Shown here one piece after another: positions 1 through 8,249 of a stretch of 64,000 nt of DNA. Source of the stretch: Hypericibacter sp049323455. GTDB lineage: Bacteria > Pseudomonadota > Alphaproteobacteria > Dongiales > Dongiaceae. Location of the stretch: assembly GCA_049323455.1 (NCBI GenBank), contig JBMONF010000019.1, positions 62,001-126,000 of the forward strand, in the 5' to 3' direction. Position 1 is the stretch's first letter; the number at the start of each line of letters is the position of its first letter. Both the position numbers and the translations under genes were made by a program. The notes under the pieces are model-generated. The model was not told the DNA's origin. It searched no databases and saw only the letters and a program-made list of their open reading frames with translations.

Positions 1-685
1 CGCTGCCCTTCTCGGCGAAGAGGTCGCAGGTGAAATGATTGCGCCAGGAGCAGAGCGTCATCTCCAGCTCGATCGTGGGCGGGCCCGGCGAGCGCAGCAC
101 GACATGGTCGAAGGCGCGGTTCTCGAACCGGTCGGCCGACACCACGCGGAACGGCGAGGACGGCGGCGCGCCCAGCCAGAAGAGGATCGTGTCGAGCAGG
201 TGGGAGCCCAGATCGGGGAGCACGCCGGCGCCGGTGTCACGCCAGGCCGAGTCGCGCACGAGCCGCGCCGTGCCGTTGCCGTAGAACAGCCTGAGGCGGT
301 AAAGCCGGCCGAGCTTGCCGCTTTCGATCAGCTCGCGCATCCGCATGAAATGCGGCTCGAACCGATGGTTGTAAGCGGTGTAGAGGACCGCCGAGCGCGC
401 CCGCGCGCGATCGCGCAGCGCGGCGATCGCCGCATCCGTGGCGGCGATCAGCGGCTTCTCGACCAGCGCGTGTTTGCCGTGCGAGGCCAGATGGTCGAGG
501 ATCGCCAGCTTCGGCTCGTCCGGCGTGCAGACCAGCGCCGCGTCGTAAGCCGCGACCGGAACGTCCTCGATCCGGCGGTAACCGGCCTCGGGATGGACCG
601 GGTCGACGGTGGCCGCGAGCTCCGCGCCGGCGACCGCCCGGCGCTTCTGCCCCTGCACCCCAAGCCCGACAACGACGACACGCAT
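1..685 (-). CDS. Gfo/Idh/MocA family oxidoreductase (3' end outside window)
   Basis: The visible 228 residues begin with an N-terminal Rossmann fold: MRVVVVGLGVQGQKR carries the GxGxxG dinucleotide motif. LVEKPL (about residue 97) is the conserved EKP motif that holds the family's catalytic lysine. These proteins are NAD(P)-dependent sugar or inositol dehydrogenases/reductases. The C-terminal alpha/beta domain is cut by the window edge. The gene is divergent from the sugar-nucleotide operon starting at 764, with only 78 bp between start codons, so the two may share a regulatory region. A role as the redox enzyme of that sugar pathway is inference from context; the substrate is unknown. Confidence 0.8.
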   Translation of the reverse strand, partial: MRVVVVGLGVQGQKRRAVAGAELAATVDPVHPEAGYRRIEDVPVAAYDAALVCTPDEPKLAILDHLASHGKHALVEKPLIAATDAAIAALRDRARARSAVLYTAYNHRFEPHFMRMRELIESGKLGRLYRLRLFYGNGTARLVRDSAWRDTGAGVLPDLGSHLLDTILFWLGAPPSSPFRVVSADRFENRAFDHVVLRSPGPPTIELEMTLCSWRNHFTCDLFAEKGS

Positions 686-763
686 TTCGGCTATGATTCC
701 TGCGCAGTTGAACCGGCCCGGTCTGCTTGACAAGCCGAAACCGACGGGGGTTTATAGCCGATC

Positions 764-1495
764 ATGCGTCCCACCCCAAAGCCCCCGAATAACATGAATC
801 CGGCGGCCAGCGGCCCCGTGACCCGCGATCCCGTCAATCAGCATCTGCTGGAGGTCCGCGCCGAGATCGGCGACACCCGCCTGGGGCTGATGAACAATCA
901 GTGCTGGCACGAGGACCCGCGGCGCATGCTGTTCTCGATGTCGCGCTACAAGTTCGTCAGCAAGATGTTCAGCGGGCGCAAGAACGTGCTCGAGGTCGGC
1001 TGCGGCGACGGCTTCATGGCGCGGATCGTGCGGCAGGAGGTCGGGCGGCTCACCATCACGGACTACGATCCGCTCTTCATCGAGGAGTTCAACGCGACCC
1101 GGGATCCCGCCTGGCCGATCGAGGCGCGCACGCACGACATGCTGGCCGGTCCGCTCGCCGGCGGGTTCGACGCGGCCTACAGCCTCGATGTGCTCGAGCA
1201 TATCGCCGCCGACCGCGAGGACGCCTTCCTCGGCAATATCGCGGCCTCGCTCACGGACGAGGGCGCGCTCATCGTCGGCATGCCGTCGCTGGAGAGCCAG
1301 GCCTACGCCTCGCCCTTGAGCCGCGCCGGCCACGTCAACTGCAAGACCGCACCGGATCTCAAAGCGACGATGGAACGTCACTTCGCGCAGGTCTTCATCT
1401 TCTCGATGAACGACGAAGTCGTGCATACGGGGTATCACAAGATGGCGCATTATCTCCTGGCGCTCTGCTGCGGCAAGAAGGCGGGGCCGCGATGA
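764..1495 (+). CDS. Class I SAM-dependent methyltransferase
   Basis: 243 aa. The SAM-binding motif I (NVLEVGCGDG, residues 74-83) opens a Rossmann-type methyltransferase domain. An acidic motif II region follows (TITDYDP), then SLDVLEHI, which resembles the motif IV/post-motif segment of small-molecule and sugar methyltransferases. The first ATG at 764 is used; an in-frame ATG at 794 is a possible alternative. The stop overlaps the next start (ATGA), so it is translationally coupled to the SIS gene and probably methylates an intermediate or product of the sugar made by this operon. No target specificity can be read from sequence. Confidence 0.8.
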   Translation: MRPTPKPPNNMNPAASGPVTRDPVNQHLLEVRAEIGDTRLGLMNNQCWHEDPRRMLFSMSRYKFVSKMFSGRKNVLEVGCGDGFMARIVRQEVGRLTITDYDPLFIEEFNATRDPAWPIEARTHDMLAGPLAGGFDAAYSLDVLEHIAADREDAFLGNIAASLTDEGALIVGMPSLESQAYASPLSRAGHVNCKTAPDLKATMERHFAQVFIFSMNDEVVHTGYHKMAHYLLALCCGKKAGPR

Positions 1496-2109
1496 GCCAC
1501 GCGCGCGCGTTCTTCGCCGAAGCCGAGCAGATCGCCCGCGAGATCGATCATGCCGCCATCGACCGCCTGGCCCAGGAGCTCGCGGCGCTGCGGGAGCGGC
1601 AAGGCCGCCTCTTTCTGCTCGGCGTGGGCGGCAGCGCCGGCAATTGCAGCCACGCCGTCAACGATTTCCGCAAGCTGTGCGGCATCGAGGCCTATACGCC
1701 GACCGACAACGTGTCGGAGCTGACGGCGCGCACGAACGACGAGGGCTGGGACACGGTGTTCGAGGGCTGGCTCGAGATCAGCAACGCCAACGACAAGGAT
1801 GCGATCCTCGTCTTCTCCGTCGGGGGTGGCGATGCGGAGAGGAACGTGTCGCCCAATCTCGTGAAGGCGATCGACGCGGCGAAGCGACGCGGCGCCAAGG
1901 TCTTCGGCATCGTCGGCCGCGCCACCGGCTATACGGCCCGGCAGGGCGATCTCGTGATCGTGGTGCCGGCCGTCAACGCTGCGCATGTCACTCCGCACAG
2001 CGAGGCGTTCCAGGCCGTGGTGTGGCATTGCCTCGTCTCCAATCCGGTCCTGCAGCGCAAGGCGACCAAATGGGAGAGCGTCGCGGCCCCGAAGGCGCCG
2101 CCGCGATGA
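1492..2109 (+). CDS. SIS-domain phosphosugar isomerase (GmhA-like)
   Basis: 205 aa, the size of single-domain sugar isomerases such as GmhA (sedoheptulose-7-phosphate isomerase). LFLLGVGGSAGN (residues 40-51) is the phosphate-binding G-x-G-x-S/T-x-N loop; LVFSVGGGDAERN and KVFGIVGRATGYTA carry the second sugar-phosphate segment of the SIS fold. It overlaps both neighbours by ATGA. With a GmhB-like phosphatase, a transaldolase and a kinase/nucleotidyltransferase in the same operon, its likely job is the ketose-aldose isomerisation of a C7 or C8 sugar phosphate (inference). It could also be a divergent SIS protein without the GmhA substrate. Confidence 0.8.
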   Translation: MSHARAFFAEAEQIAREIDHAAIDRLAQELAALRERQGRLFLLGVGGSAGNCSHAVNDFRKLCGIEAYTPTDNVSELTARTNDEGWDTVFEGWLEISNANDKDAILVFSVGGGDAERNVSPNLVKAIDAAKRRGAKVFGIVGRATGYTARQGDLVIVVPAVNAAHVTPHSEAFQAVVWHCLVSNPVLQRKATKWESVAAPKAPPR

Positions 2110-2657
2110 CCGCTGCGGCGCGGCAGCGAGCCGTGTTCTTCGATCGCGACGGGACGCTCAACCGGACGGTGCTCAGGAACGAGCAGCACGGACCGCCCGC
2201 GGATACGACCGAGCTGGTTCTCATGCCGGGCGCCGAGGCGGCGCTCATGAGGCTGAAGGCCGCGGGCTTCTTTCTCGCCGTGGTCACCAACCAGCCCGAT
2301 GTCGCCAAGGGATTGACGACAAGGGGAAAGGTCGAAGCGATCAACCGCTGGCTCGCCGCCCGGCTGCCGATCGACCATGTCGAGGTCTGCTGGTGCCTTG
2401 AGGGCGCGGATTGCAAGTGCTATAAGCCGCTGCCCGGCATGCTGCGCGCTGTGGCCGCACGCCACAATATCCAACTGGATCAGAGCTTTATGGTGGGGGA
2501 CCGTTGGCGGGATGTCGGTGCCGGGAAGGCCGCCGGCTGTTTCACCATATGGTTGCGCAACGATTATGACGCCCTGCGGGAGCCGCCCGACTGGACGGTG
2601 TCCTCGCTCACCGAGGCGGCCGACGTGATCCTGGAACAATCTCGACAGACCCGCTGA
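2106..2657 (+). CDS. HAD-family sugar bisphosphate phosphatase (GmhB-like)
   Basis: 183 aa, typical for the GmhB/histidinol-phosphatase group. HAD motif I is FFDRDGT (nucleophile D13, acid/base D15), motif II VVTNQ (59-63), motif III lysine K107 in KPLPGM, and motif IV VGDRWRD (130-136). A four-cysteine pattern, CWC (95-97) plus CKC (103-105), matches the zinc-binding loop of GmhB-type phosphatases, though the CxH of classical GmhB is replaced by CxC. Predicted to remove the terminal phosphate from a sugar 1,n-bisphosphate before nucleotidyl transfer. Starts by ATGA overlap with the SIS gene; a 3-bp gap separates it from the transaldolase. Confidence 0.85.
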   Translation: MTAAARQRAVFFDRDGTLNRTVLRNEQHGPPADTTELVLMPGAEAALMRLKAAGFFLAVVTNQPDVAKGLTTRGKVEAINRWLAARLPIDHVEVCWCLEGADCKCYKPLPGMLRAVAARHNIQLDQSFMVGDRWRDVGAGKAAGCFTIWLRNDYDALREPPDWTVSSLTEAADVILEQSRQTR

Positions 2658-2660
2658 CCG

Positions 2661-3446
2661 ATGGAAGCCGTGCCCTCGATTTCCGACCTGCGGATCAAGA
2701 TCTTCGCCGACGGTGCCGACCTGAACGGCATTCGCGAGATGTACGCCAAGCCCTTCATCCGGGGCTTCACCACCAACCCCACGCTCATGCGCAAGGCCGG
2801 CGTCAAGGACTACCGCGCCTTCGCGCGCGAGGTCGTCGCGGCCGTGCCCGACCGGCCGATCTCCTTCGAGGTGTTCGCCGACGATCACGCGACGATGGAG
2901 GCGCAGGCGCTCGAGATCGCCTCCTGGGGCGCCAACGTCAACGTGAAGATCCCGATCACCAACACGAAGGGGCAGTCCTCGGTGCCGCTGGTCGAGCGGC
3001 TGGCACGCCGCGGCGTCGCGGTCAACGTCACCGCGATGTTCACGCTCGATCAGGTGCGCGACACGCTCGCGGCCTTGTCGCCCGAGACACCCGCCATCCT
3101 CTCGATCTTTGCGGGCCGCATCGCCGACAGCGGCCGCGACCCGATGCCGATCATGGCCGAGGCGGTCAGGCTGGCGGCGTCGAGCCGGCCGAAGGCCGAG
3201 GTGCTGTGGGCGAGCCCGCGCGAGGTGCTGAACCTCTTTCACGCCGATGCCTGCGGCTGCCACATCATCACCGTCACCAACGATCTCTTGAGCAAGCTGG
3301 GATCGGTCGGAAAGGATCTGGAGCGCTTCTCGCTCGAGACCGTGGAGATGTTCTGGCGCGACGCCGCCGCCGCCGGATACAGCATTTCGACAGGCACGCA
3401 GGACGAGACGCCGGAGCCGGCTCTCGCGAATGGAGCTCGGCCATGA
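2661..3446 (+). CDS. Transaldolase family protein
   Basis: 261 aa, the short TalC/fructose-6-phosphate-aldolase-like class rather than the roughly 320-aa TalB class. FTTNPTLMRKAG (36-47) and the Schiff-base lysine region VNVKIPITN (K96) are clear, and CGCHIITV near residue 198 corresponds to the C-terminal part of the barrel. The enzyme transfers a dihydroxyacetone unit to an aldose phosphate. Its position between a phosphatase and two epimerases, coupled by ATGA to the next gene, argues for a dedicated biosynthetic role: making a ketose phosphate precursor for the activated sugar of this operon. The acceptor (erythrose-4-P or ribose-5-P) is not readable from sequence. Confidence 0.85.
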   Translation: MEAVPSISDLRIKIFADGADLNGIREMYAKPFIRGFTTNPTLMRKAGVKDYRAFAREVVAAVPDRPISFEVFADDHATMEAQALEIASWGANVNVKIPITNTKGQSSVPLVERLARRGVAVNVTAMFTLDQVRDTLAALSPETPAILSIFAGRIADSGRDPMPIMAEAVRLAASSRPKAEVLWASPREVLNLFHADACGCHIITVTNDLLSKLGSVGKDLERFSLETVEMFWRDAAAAGYSISTGTQDETPEPALANGARP

Positions 3447-4450
3447 GGTTCAAGAACATCCTGGTCACGGGCGGCGCCGGCTATGTCGGGTCGCTGCTGG
3501 TGCCGCAGCTGCTCGATCTGGGATATCGCGTCACCGTCTACGACATCATGTATTTCGGCGATTATTTCCTGCCGAGGGACAACCCGAACCTGCGCGTCGT
3601 CGCGGGCGATATCCGCGACACCGCCAAGCTGGCGAAGGCCTTCCAGGGCCAGGACGCGGTGATCTCGCTCGCCTGCATCTCCAACGACGCGAGCTTCGAG
3701 CTCGACGAGCGGCTCTCGACCTCGGTCAACATGGACGCCTTCGAGCCGATGGTGATCGCGGCCAAGGGCGCCGGCGTACGGCGCTTCATCTATGCCAGCT
3801 CCAGCTCGGTCTACGGCGTCTCGGACAAGCCGGACGTGACGGAAGATCATCCGCTGGTGCCGCTCACGCTTTACAACAAGTACAAGGGCCTGTGCGAGCC
3901 GCTGCTGTTCAAGCACCAGTCGCCCGATTTCGTCTGCGTGACGATCAGGCCGGCGACGGTGTGCGGCTACGCGCCGCGCCAGCGCCTGGATCTCAGCGTC
4001 AACATCCTGACCAACCACGCCGTCAACAACGGCAAGATCACGGTGTTCGGCGGCACGCAGCTCCGTCCCAACCTGCACATCCAGGATATGTGCGACCTCT
4101 ACAAGCTGCTGCTCGATCTGCCGGACGAGAAGATCGCCGGCGAGACCTTCAATGCCGGCTACCAGAACATGAGCATCATGGATATCGCGCGCACGGTGCG
4201 CGAGGTGGTAGCGAAGGAGTTCCCGGATCGGGCCAATATCGAGATCGTCACGACACCGACCGACGACATCCGCAGCTATCACATCAACTCCGACAAGATC
4301 CGGCGCATGCTGGGGTTCGCGCCGCGCCATACGGTGGAGGACGCCGTGCGCGACCTCTGCCGCGCATTCAAGGCGGGCAAGCTGCCCAACAGCATGACCG
4401 ACGACCGCTATTTCAACGTCCGTCGCCTGAAGGCGCTGCAAGCCGCATGA
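3443..4450 (+). CDS. NAD-dependent epimerase/dehydratase (extended SDR), first of two
   Basis: 335 aa. The N-terminal VTGGAGYVGSLL is the TGxxGxxG NAD motif of extended SDRs. The catalytic tetrad is visible as YASSSSVYG followed by YNKYK (YxxxK, near residue 150). The fold and length suit nucleotide-sugar 4-epimerases, 4,6-dehydratases or related reductases. ATGA overlaps on both sides show it is coupled to the transaldolase and to the second epimerase. It most likely alters a hydroxyl of the nucleotide-activated long-chain sugar; the exact reaction is unknown. Confidence 0.85.
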   Translation: MRFKNILVTGGAGYVGSLLVPQLLDLGYRVTVYDIMYFGDYFLPRDNPNLRVVAGDIRDTAKLAKAFQGQDAVISLACISNDASFELDERLSTSVNMDAFEPMVIAAKGAGVRRFIYASSSSVYGVSDKPDVTEDHPLVPLTLYNKYKGLCEPLLFKHQSPDFVCVTIRPATVCGYAPRQRLDLSVNILTNHAVNNGKITVFGGTQLRPNLHIQDMCDLYKLLLDLPDEKIAGETFNAGYQNMSIMDIARTVREVVAKEFPDRANIEIVTTPTDDIRSYHINSDKIRRMLGFAPRHTVEDAVRDLCRAFKAGKLPNSMTDDRYFNVRRLKALQAA

Positions 4451-5460
4451 GCGGAAAGCCTCTGGCCGTCGTTACCGGCGGGGCGGGCTTCATCGGCAGC
4501 CATATGGTGGATCTGCTGATCGAGCGCGGCTTCCGCGTGCATGCGATCGACAATCTGGTCGGCGGCAATGCCGCCAATCTCGCGCAGCACGCGGGCTGCG
4601 CCGACGTGATCCTGGAGCGCCGCGACGTCCGCGAGGTCCAGCCGGACGACTCGTCCTTCCGCGGCGCGCGCTTCGTCTTCCATTTCGCCGGCATCGGCGA
4701 CATCGTGCCCTCGATCGAGCGGCCGGCGGAATACATGTCCGCCAATGTGCAGGGAACGGTCGCCGTGCTCGAGGCGGCACGCCATACCGGCGTGCAGAAG
4801 TTCGTCTATGCGGCATCCTCCTCCTGCTACGGCATCGCCGCGACGCCGACGCGCGAAGATCACCCGATCAATCCGCTCTATCCCTATGCCTTGTCCAAGT
4901 ACATGGGCGAACAGGCCGCCTTTCATTGGCACAAGGTGTATGGGCTGCCGGTGAACTCGATCCGCATCTTCAACGCTTACGGCACGCGCTCGCGCACGTC
5001 GGGCGCCTATGGCGCGGTGTTCGGCGTGTTCCTGCGCCAGAAGCTTGCCGGCAGGCCCTTCACGGTCGTGGGCGACGGGACGCAGCGCCGCGACTTCGTC
5101 TACGTCACCGACGTGGCGCGGGCCTTCCTCGCCGCTGCGGAAACCAATCGCGTTGGCGAATTCTGGAATCTGGGCGGCGGCAATCCGCAGTCAGTCAACC
5201 GGCTGGTCGAGCTGCTCGGAGGGGACAAGGTTTTCATTCCGAAGCGCCCGGGCGAGCCGGATGTGACCTGGGCCGATATCGGCAAGATCCAGCGCGAGCT
5301 GGGGTGGAGCCCCGCCGTCAGCTTCGAGGAAGGTGTGGCGCGCGTGGTCGCTGCGATCGATTATTGGCGCGAAGCGCCGCTGTGGGACCCACAATCGATC
5401 GCGGGTGCCACGGAAAAGTGGTTCCGATTCATGCAGCGGGCGGGCCAGGGGAACGGATAG
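4447..5460 (+). CDS. NAD-dependent epimerase/dehydratase (extended SDR), second of two
   Basis: 337 aa. VTGGAGFIGSHMVDLL is the NAD-binding motif; YAASSSCYG and YALSKYMGE supply the catalytic Ser and YxxxK. The later RIFNAYGTRSRTSGAYGAVF and GDGTQRRDFVYV segments are typical of UDP/GDP/ADP-sugar 4-epimerases of the GalE/WbpP type. It is not a recent duplicate of the preceding gene, because the catalytic and C-terminal regions differ throughout. It ends 3 bp before the nucleotidyltransferase-kinase gene, completing a run of co-directional genes with almost no spacers. Confidence 0.87.
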   Translation: MSGKPLAVVTGGAGFIGSHMVDLLIERGFRVHAIDNLVGGNAANLAQHAGCADVILERRDVREVQPDDSSFRGARFVFHFAGIGDIVPSIERPAEYMSANVQGTVAVLEAARHTGVQKFVYAASSSCYGIAATPTREDHPINPLYPYALSKYMGEQAAFHWHKVYGLPVNSIRIFNAYGTRSRTSGAYGAVFGVFLRQKLAGRPFTVVGDGTQRRDFVYVTDVARAFLAAAETNRVGEFWNLGGGNPQSVNRLVELLGGDKVFIPKRPGEPDVTWADIGKIQRELGWSPAVSFEEGVARVVAAIDYWREAPLWDPQSIAGATEKWFRFMQRAGQGNG

Positions 5461-5463
5461 ATC

Positions 5464-7014
5464 ATGGACGCGCAAAGCCGCAAGCTGGTGAGCCACAAGA
5501 TCAAGAGTGCTGCGGAGATCGCCGCACTCCTGGGGCCGCGCCCGCGGGCCAAGAAGGTCATCATGTGCCACGGCACCTTCGACGTGGTGCATCCGGGCCA
5601 CGTCCGCCATCTGCTCTATGCCAAGAGCAAGGCCGACGTTTTGGTGGCGAGCATCACCGCCGACGCCCATGTGACGAAGGCGTCGCTCCGGCCCTACGTC
5701 CCGCAGGATTTGCGGGCGATCAACCTGGCCGCGCTGGAGGCCGTCGACTATGTCGTCGTCGACCCAAATCCGACGCCGGTCGAGAACCTGAAGATCATCC
5801 AGCCGGACTACTACGCCAAGGGCTACGAATATTCCGGCGGGCATAATCCCAAGACCCAGGAGGAGATCCGGACGCTCGAGAGCTTCGGCGGCGAGATCCT
5901 CTTCACGCCGGGCGACATCGTCTATTCCTCGTCGCGCCTGATCGAATCCGGTCCGCCGGACATCGGCGTCGAGAAGCTGATGTTGCTGATGGAGGGCGAG
6001 GGGCTCGAGTTCCGCGACCTCTACGACGCCTTGGACAGCCTCAAGGGAGTCCGCGTCCACGTGGTGGGCGACACCATCGTGGACAGCCTCACTCACTGCA
6101 GCATGATCGGCGGCATGACCAAGACGCCGACCATGAGCGTTCTCTATGAAAACAAGATGGACTATGTCGGTGGCGCCGGCATCGTCGCCAAGCATCTGCG
6201 CGCCGCGGGCGCGGAGGTGACGTTCTCGACAGTGCTCGGCGACGATGCTCTCAAGGATTTCGTGCTGGCGGATCTCGGGAAGGCGGGCGTGAAGGCGCGC
6301 GCCATCGTCGATCCGACCCGGCCGACGACGAACAAGAATGCCATCGTCGCCGGCGGCTACCGGCTGCTCAAGATCGATACGCTCGACAATCGCTCGATCT
6401 CCGACAAGATCGTCGACGCGTTCCGGCGCGACATCGCCGAGGTCGAGGCGGATATCGTCTGCTTCAGCGACTTCCGGCACGGGCTCTTCAATCGAGCGAC
6501 AGTGCCTCCTCTGACGGAGGCGATTCCGGCCGGCCGCATGCGCGTCGCCGACAGCCAGGTCGCCAGCCGCTGGGGCAATATCCTCGAGTTCCAGGGGTTC
6601 GACTTGATTACGCCCAACGAGCGCGAAGCGCGATTCGCGCTGGGCGATCAGGACTCGGCGATTCGGCCGCTCGCCACGGCGCTGTTCGATCAGGCGCGCT
6701 GTCGCACGCTCATCCTCAAGCTCGGCGACCGCGGCATTCTCACCTACCGCACGCGGCCGCCGGGCGATGATCCGCGCACGGTCGTGGCGCTCGACAGCTT
6801 CGCCAACAAAGTGGTCGATCCCGTGGGTGCCGGCGACGCGCTCCTGGCCTATGCCACGTTGGTGCTGTTCGCGAAAGGCAGCGACGTTCTGGCCGCCATT
6901 CTCGGCAATATCGCGGCGGGGGTGGAATGCGGGATGGAAGGGAACGAGCCGGTTACGCCTGACGCCGTGCGTCAACGTATCAAGGAGCTCGAGCGGGTCG
7001 CCAACCTTTCCTAG
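5464..7014 (+). CDS. Bifunctional nucleotidyltransferase-PfkB sugar kinase (HldE-like, domain order reversed)
   Basis: 516 aa. Residues 30-165 form a cytidylyltransferase-like domain with CHGTFDVVHPGHVRHL (GTFD 37-40, HxGH 43-46) and SSSRLI at its end. Residues 195-510 are a PfkB/ribokinase-type kinase with VHVVGDTIVD near the start, an internal ITPNEREAR and the anion-hole/catalytic motif DPVGAGDALLA (Asp458). E. coli HldE makes ADP-heptose with the kinase first and the nucleotidyltransferase second; here the order is the opposite. Predicted to phosphorylate C1 of a sugar phosphate and later attach the nucleotide. It is the last gene of the operon and converges with an ELM1-family gene. Assignment to heptose specifically is not secure. 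Confidence 0.88.
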   Translation: MDAQSRKLVSHKIKSAAEIAALLGPRPRAKKVIMCHGTFDVVHPGHVRHLLYAKSKADVLVASITADAHVTKASLRPYVPQDLRAINLAALEAVDYVVVDPNPTPVENLKIIQPDYYAKGYEYSGGHNPKTQEEIRTLESFGGEILFTPGDIVYSSSRLIESGPPDIGVEKLMLLMEGEGLEFRDLYDALDSLKGVRVHVVGDTIVDSLTHCSMIGGMTKTPTMSVLYENKMDYVGGAGIVAKHLRAAGAEVTFSTVLGDDALKDFVLADLGKAGVKARAIVDPTRPTTNKNAIVAGGYRLLKIDTLDNRSISDKIVDAFRRDIAEVEADIVCFSDFRHGLFNRATVPPLTEAIPAGRMRVADSQVASRWGNILEFQGFDLITPNEREARFALGDQDSAIRPLATALFDQARCRTLILKLGDRGILTYRTRPPGDDPRTVVALDSFANKVVDPVGAGDALLAYATLVLFAKGSDVLAAILGNIAAGVECGMEGNEPVTPDAVRQRIKELERVANLS

Positions 7015-7073
7015 GCGCTGCCGCGCCCCCGTGATCGGCGTGACGCGGCGCCCGCGGAGAGACGCCGCCTAGG
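7010..7073. terminator. Possible bidirectional terminator/inverted repeat between convergent genes
   Basis: CCTAGGCG (7010-7017) and CGCCTAGG (7066-7073) are perfect inverted arms that include the TAG stops of both convergent genes. The inner sequence is also rich in GCGGCG/CGCCGC complementarity. No T-run is present, so factor-independent termination is uncertain. Confidence 0.3.
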
Positions 7074-8229
7074 GTCGTCTCATCAAATCCCGGATGCGCG
7101 CCATGACCTCGGGCAGCTCGTCGGGTAATCGGCGTCCTTGAACGGGAAACGGATCGCCGAACCAGACCGCATGGCCTTCCCTGATCATGAGCCGGTGGAT
7201 CGCCGTCAGATCGCGGTCATGGCCGATCGCGCCAAGCCGGTTTGCGATCTCGCCGACCGCGCGGCGCAGCCGGCGCGACAGACGGACCGGCAACAAAAGC
7301 TGCACGGCTCTGGCGAACATCCCGCTGCCCGGCCATGAAGACAGCGGCAGCGGATAGATCGCCAGCGGCCGGCCGAGGCGTGCAATCTCCATCAGCATCG
7401 ATATGCTGTCGCTGGTGACGATGAAGCGGTCCGCGAGCCCCAGCAACGCGCGATAGGGGTTGCGTCCGTCGTCCGGCATCCAGCGATGCAGGATCGCGCC
7501 GGGCGGGAGGTCTTTCTCCAGCGCGGTGACGACTTCCGCGGGCGTGCGCCGGCTCGTCGTGACCACCAATGAGCCGCCTTCCCGGTCCGTGAGCGCCGCC
7601 AGATCGCGAGCCAGCCGGGCGGCAACCGCGGCATCGAAGCGCACCGCCTTGGTGCGACCGCCGATCATGACCGCGGTGAGCGGACGACTGAGCCGGTCGA
7701 ACTCGCTGCGCCACGCGCCGGTCTCGGCGGCGATGGCGGCCTCGTCGACGCGCTGCAGCGGGAAATTAATCCGCAGCAGGTTCGGCCGATGCGGCAGCCG
7801 GTACTGCACCGAGGCGACTGCCAAGTCGAAGCGGCGCAGCAGCCGCTTGGGCGGGCCGATCAAGACGATCTTCGTCTTTCCTCGCGAGTGCTCCTGGATC
7901 CACAGCGCCACCATGGACATGCGCCGGCCGATGGTGACGACGAGATCCGGCCAGGGCGGTTCCAAGGGATCGGAACGAGCCAGGTCCAGATGATGCAAAG
8001 AGGCCGCGACCCTGGGCTTGCCCATGACGTAGGGCTCGCGGACGGTCACGCGCTTCACCTGGTAGGGCCAGGGCAGAGCGTCGGCCACCACCTGCAGCTG
8101 CGCGTTGTCGCCGGTCTTGTCCGACATGACGAGCCAGACCAGCGGGTCCCGGCCGATCGGGGGCGCCGGTCGATCGCTTCGTTTCGGCTCGATCGGGCCC
8201 TGGACATTCGTGGCGGGGAAGACCGACAT
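7069..8229 (-). CDS. ELM1-family (DUF1022/COG3660) protein, copy 1
   Basis: 386 aa from ATG at 8229; the longer upstream reading frame looks like non-coding sequence, so this start is chosen. VWLVMSDKTGDNAQLQVVADAL at the N-terminus and SLVVTTSRRTP, MPDDGRNPYRALLGLADRFIVTSDSISMLMEI near the C-terminus are hallmarks of the family named after plant ELM1, a GT-B-like fold whose bacterial members have no proven activity. It lies 20 bp downstream of a second copy and closes the PAP2-ELM1-ELM1 operon. A role in cell-envelope or sugar chemistry is inference from neighbouring genes. Confidence 0.75.
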   Translation of the reverse strand: MSVFPATNVQGPIEPKRSDRPAPPIGRDPLVWLVMSDKTGDNAQLQVVADALPWPYQVKRVTVREPYVMGKPRVAASLHHLDLARSDPLEPPWPDLVVTIGRRMSMVALWIQEHSRGKTKIVLIGPPKRLLRRFDLAVASVQYRLPHRPNLLRINFPLQRVDEAAIAAETGAWRSEFDRLSRPLTAVMIGGRTKAVRFDAAVAARLARDLAALTDREGGSLVVTTSRRTPAEVVTALEKDLPPGAILHRWMPDDGRNPYRALLGLADRFIVTSDSISMLMEIARLGRPLAIYPLPLSSWPGSGMFARAVQLLLPVRLSRRLRRAVGEIANRLGAIGHDRDLTAIHRLMIREGHAVWFGDPFPVQGRRLPDELPEVMARIRDLMRRP

Positions 8230-8249
8230 GCTCGGCGGCTGGTTGGTCG

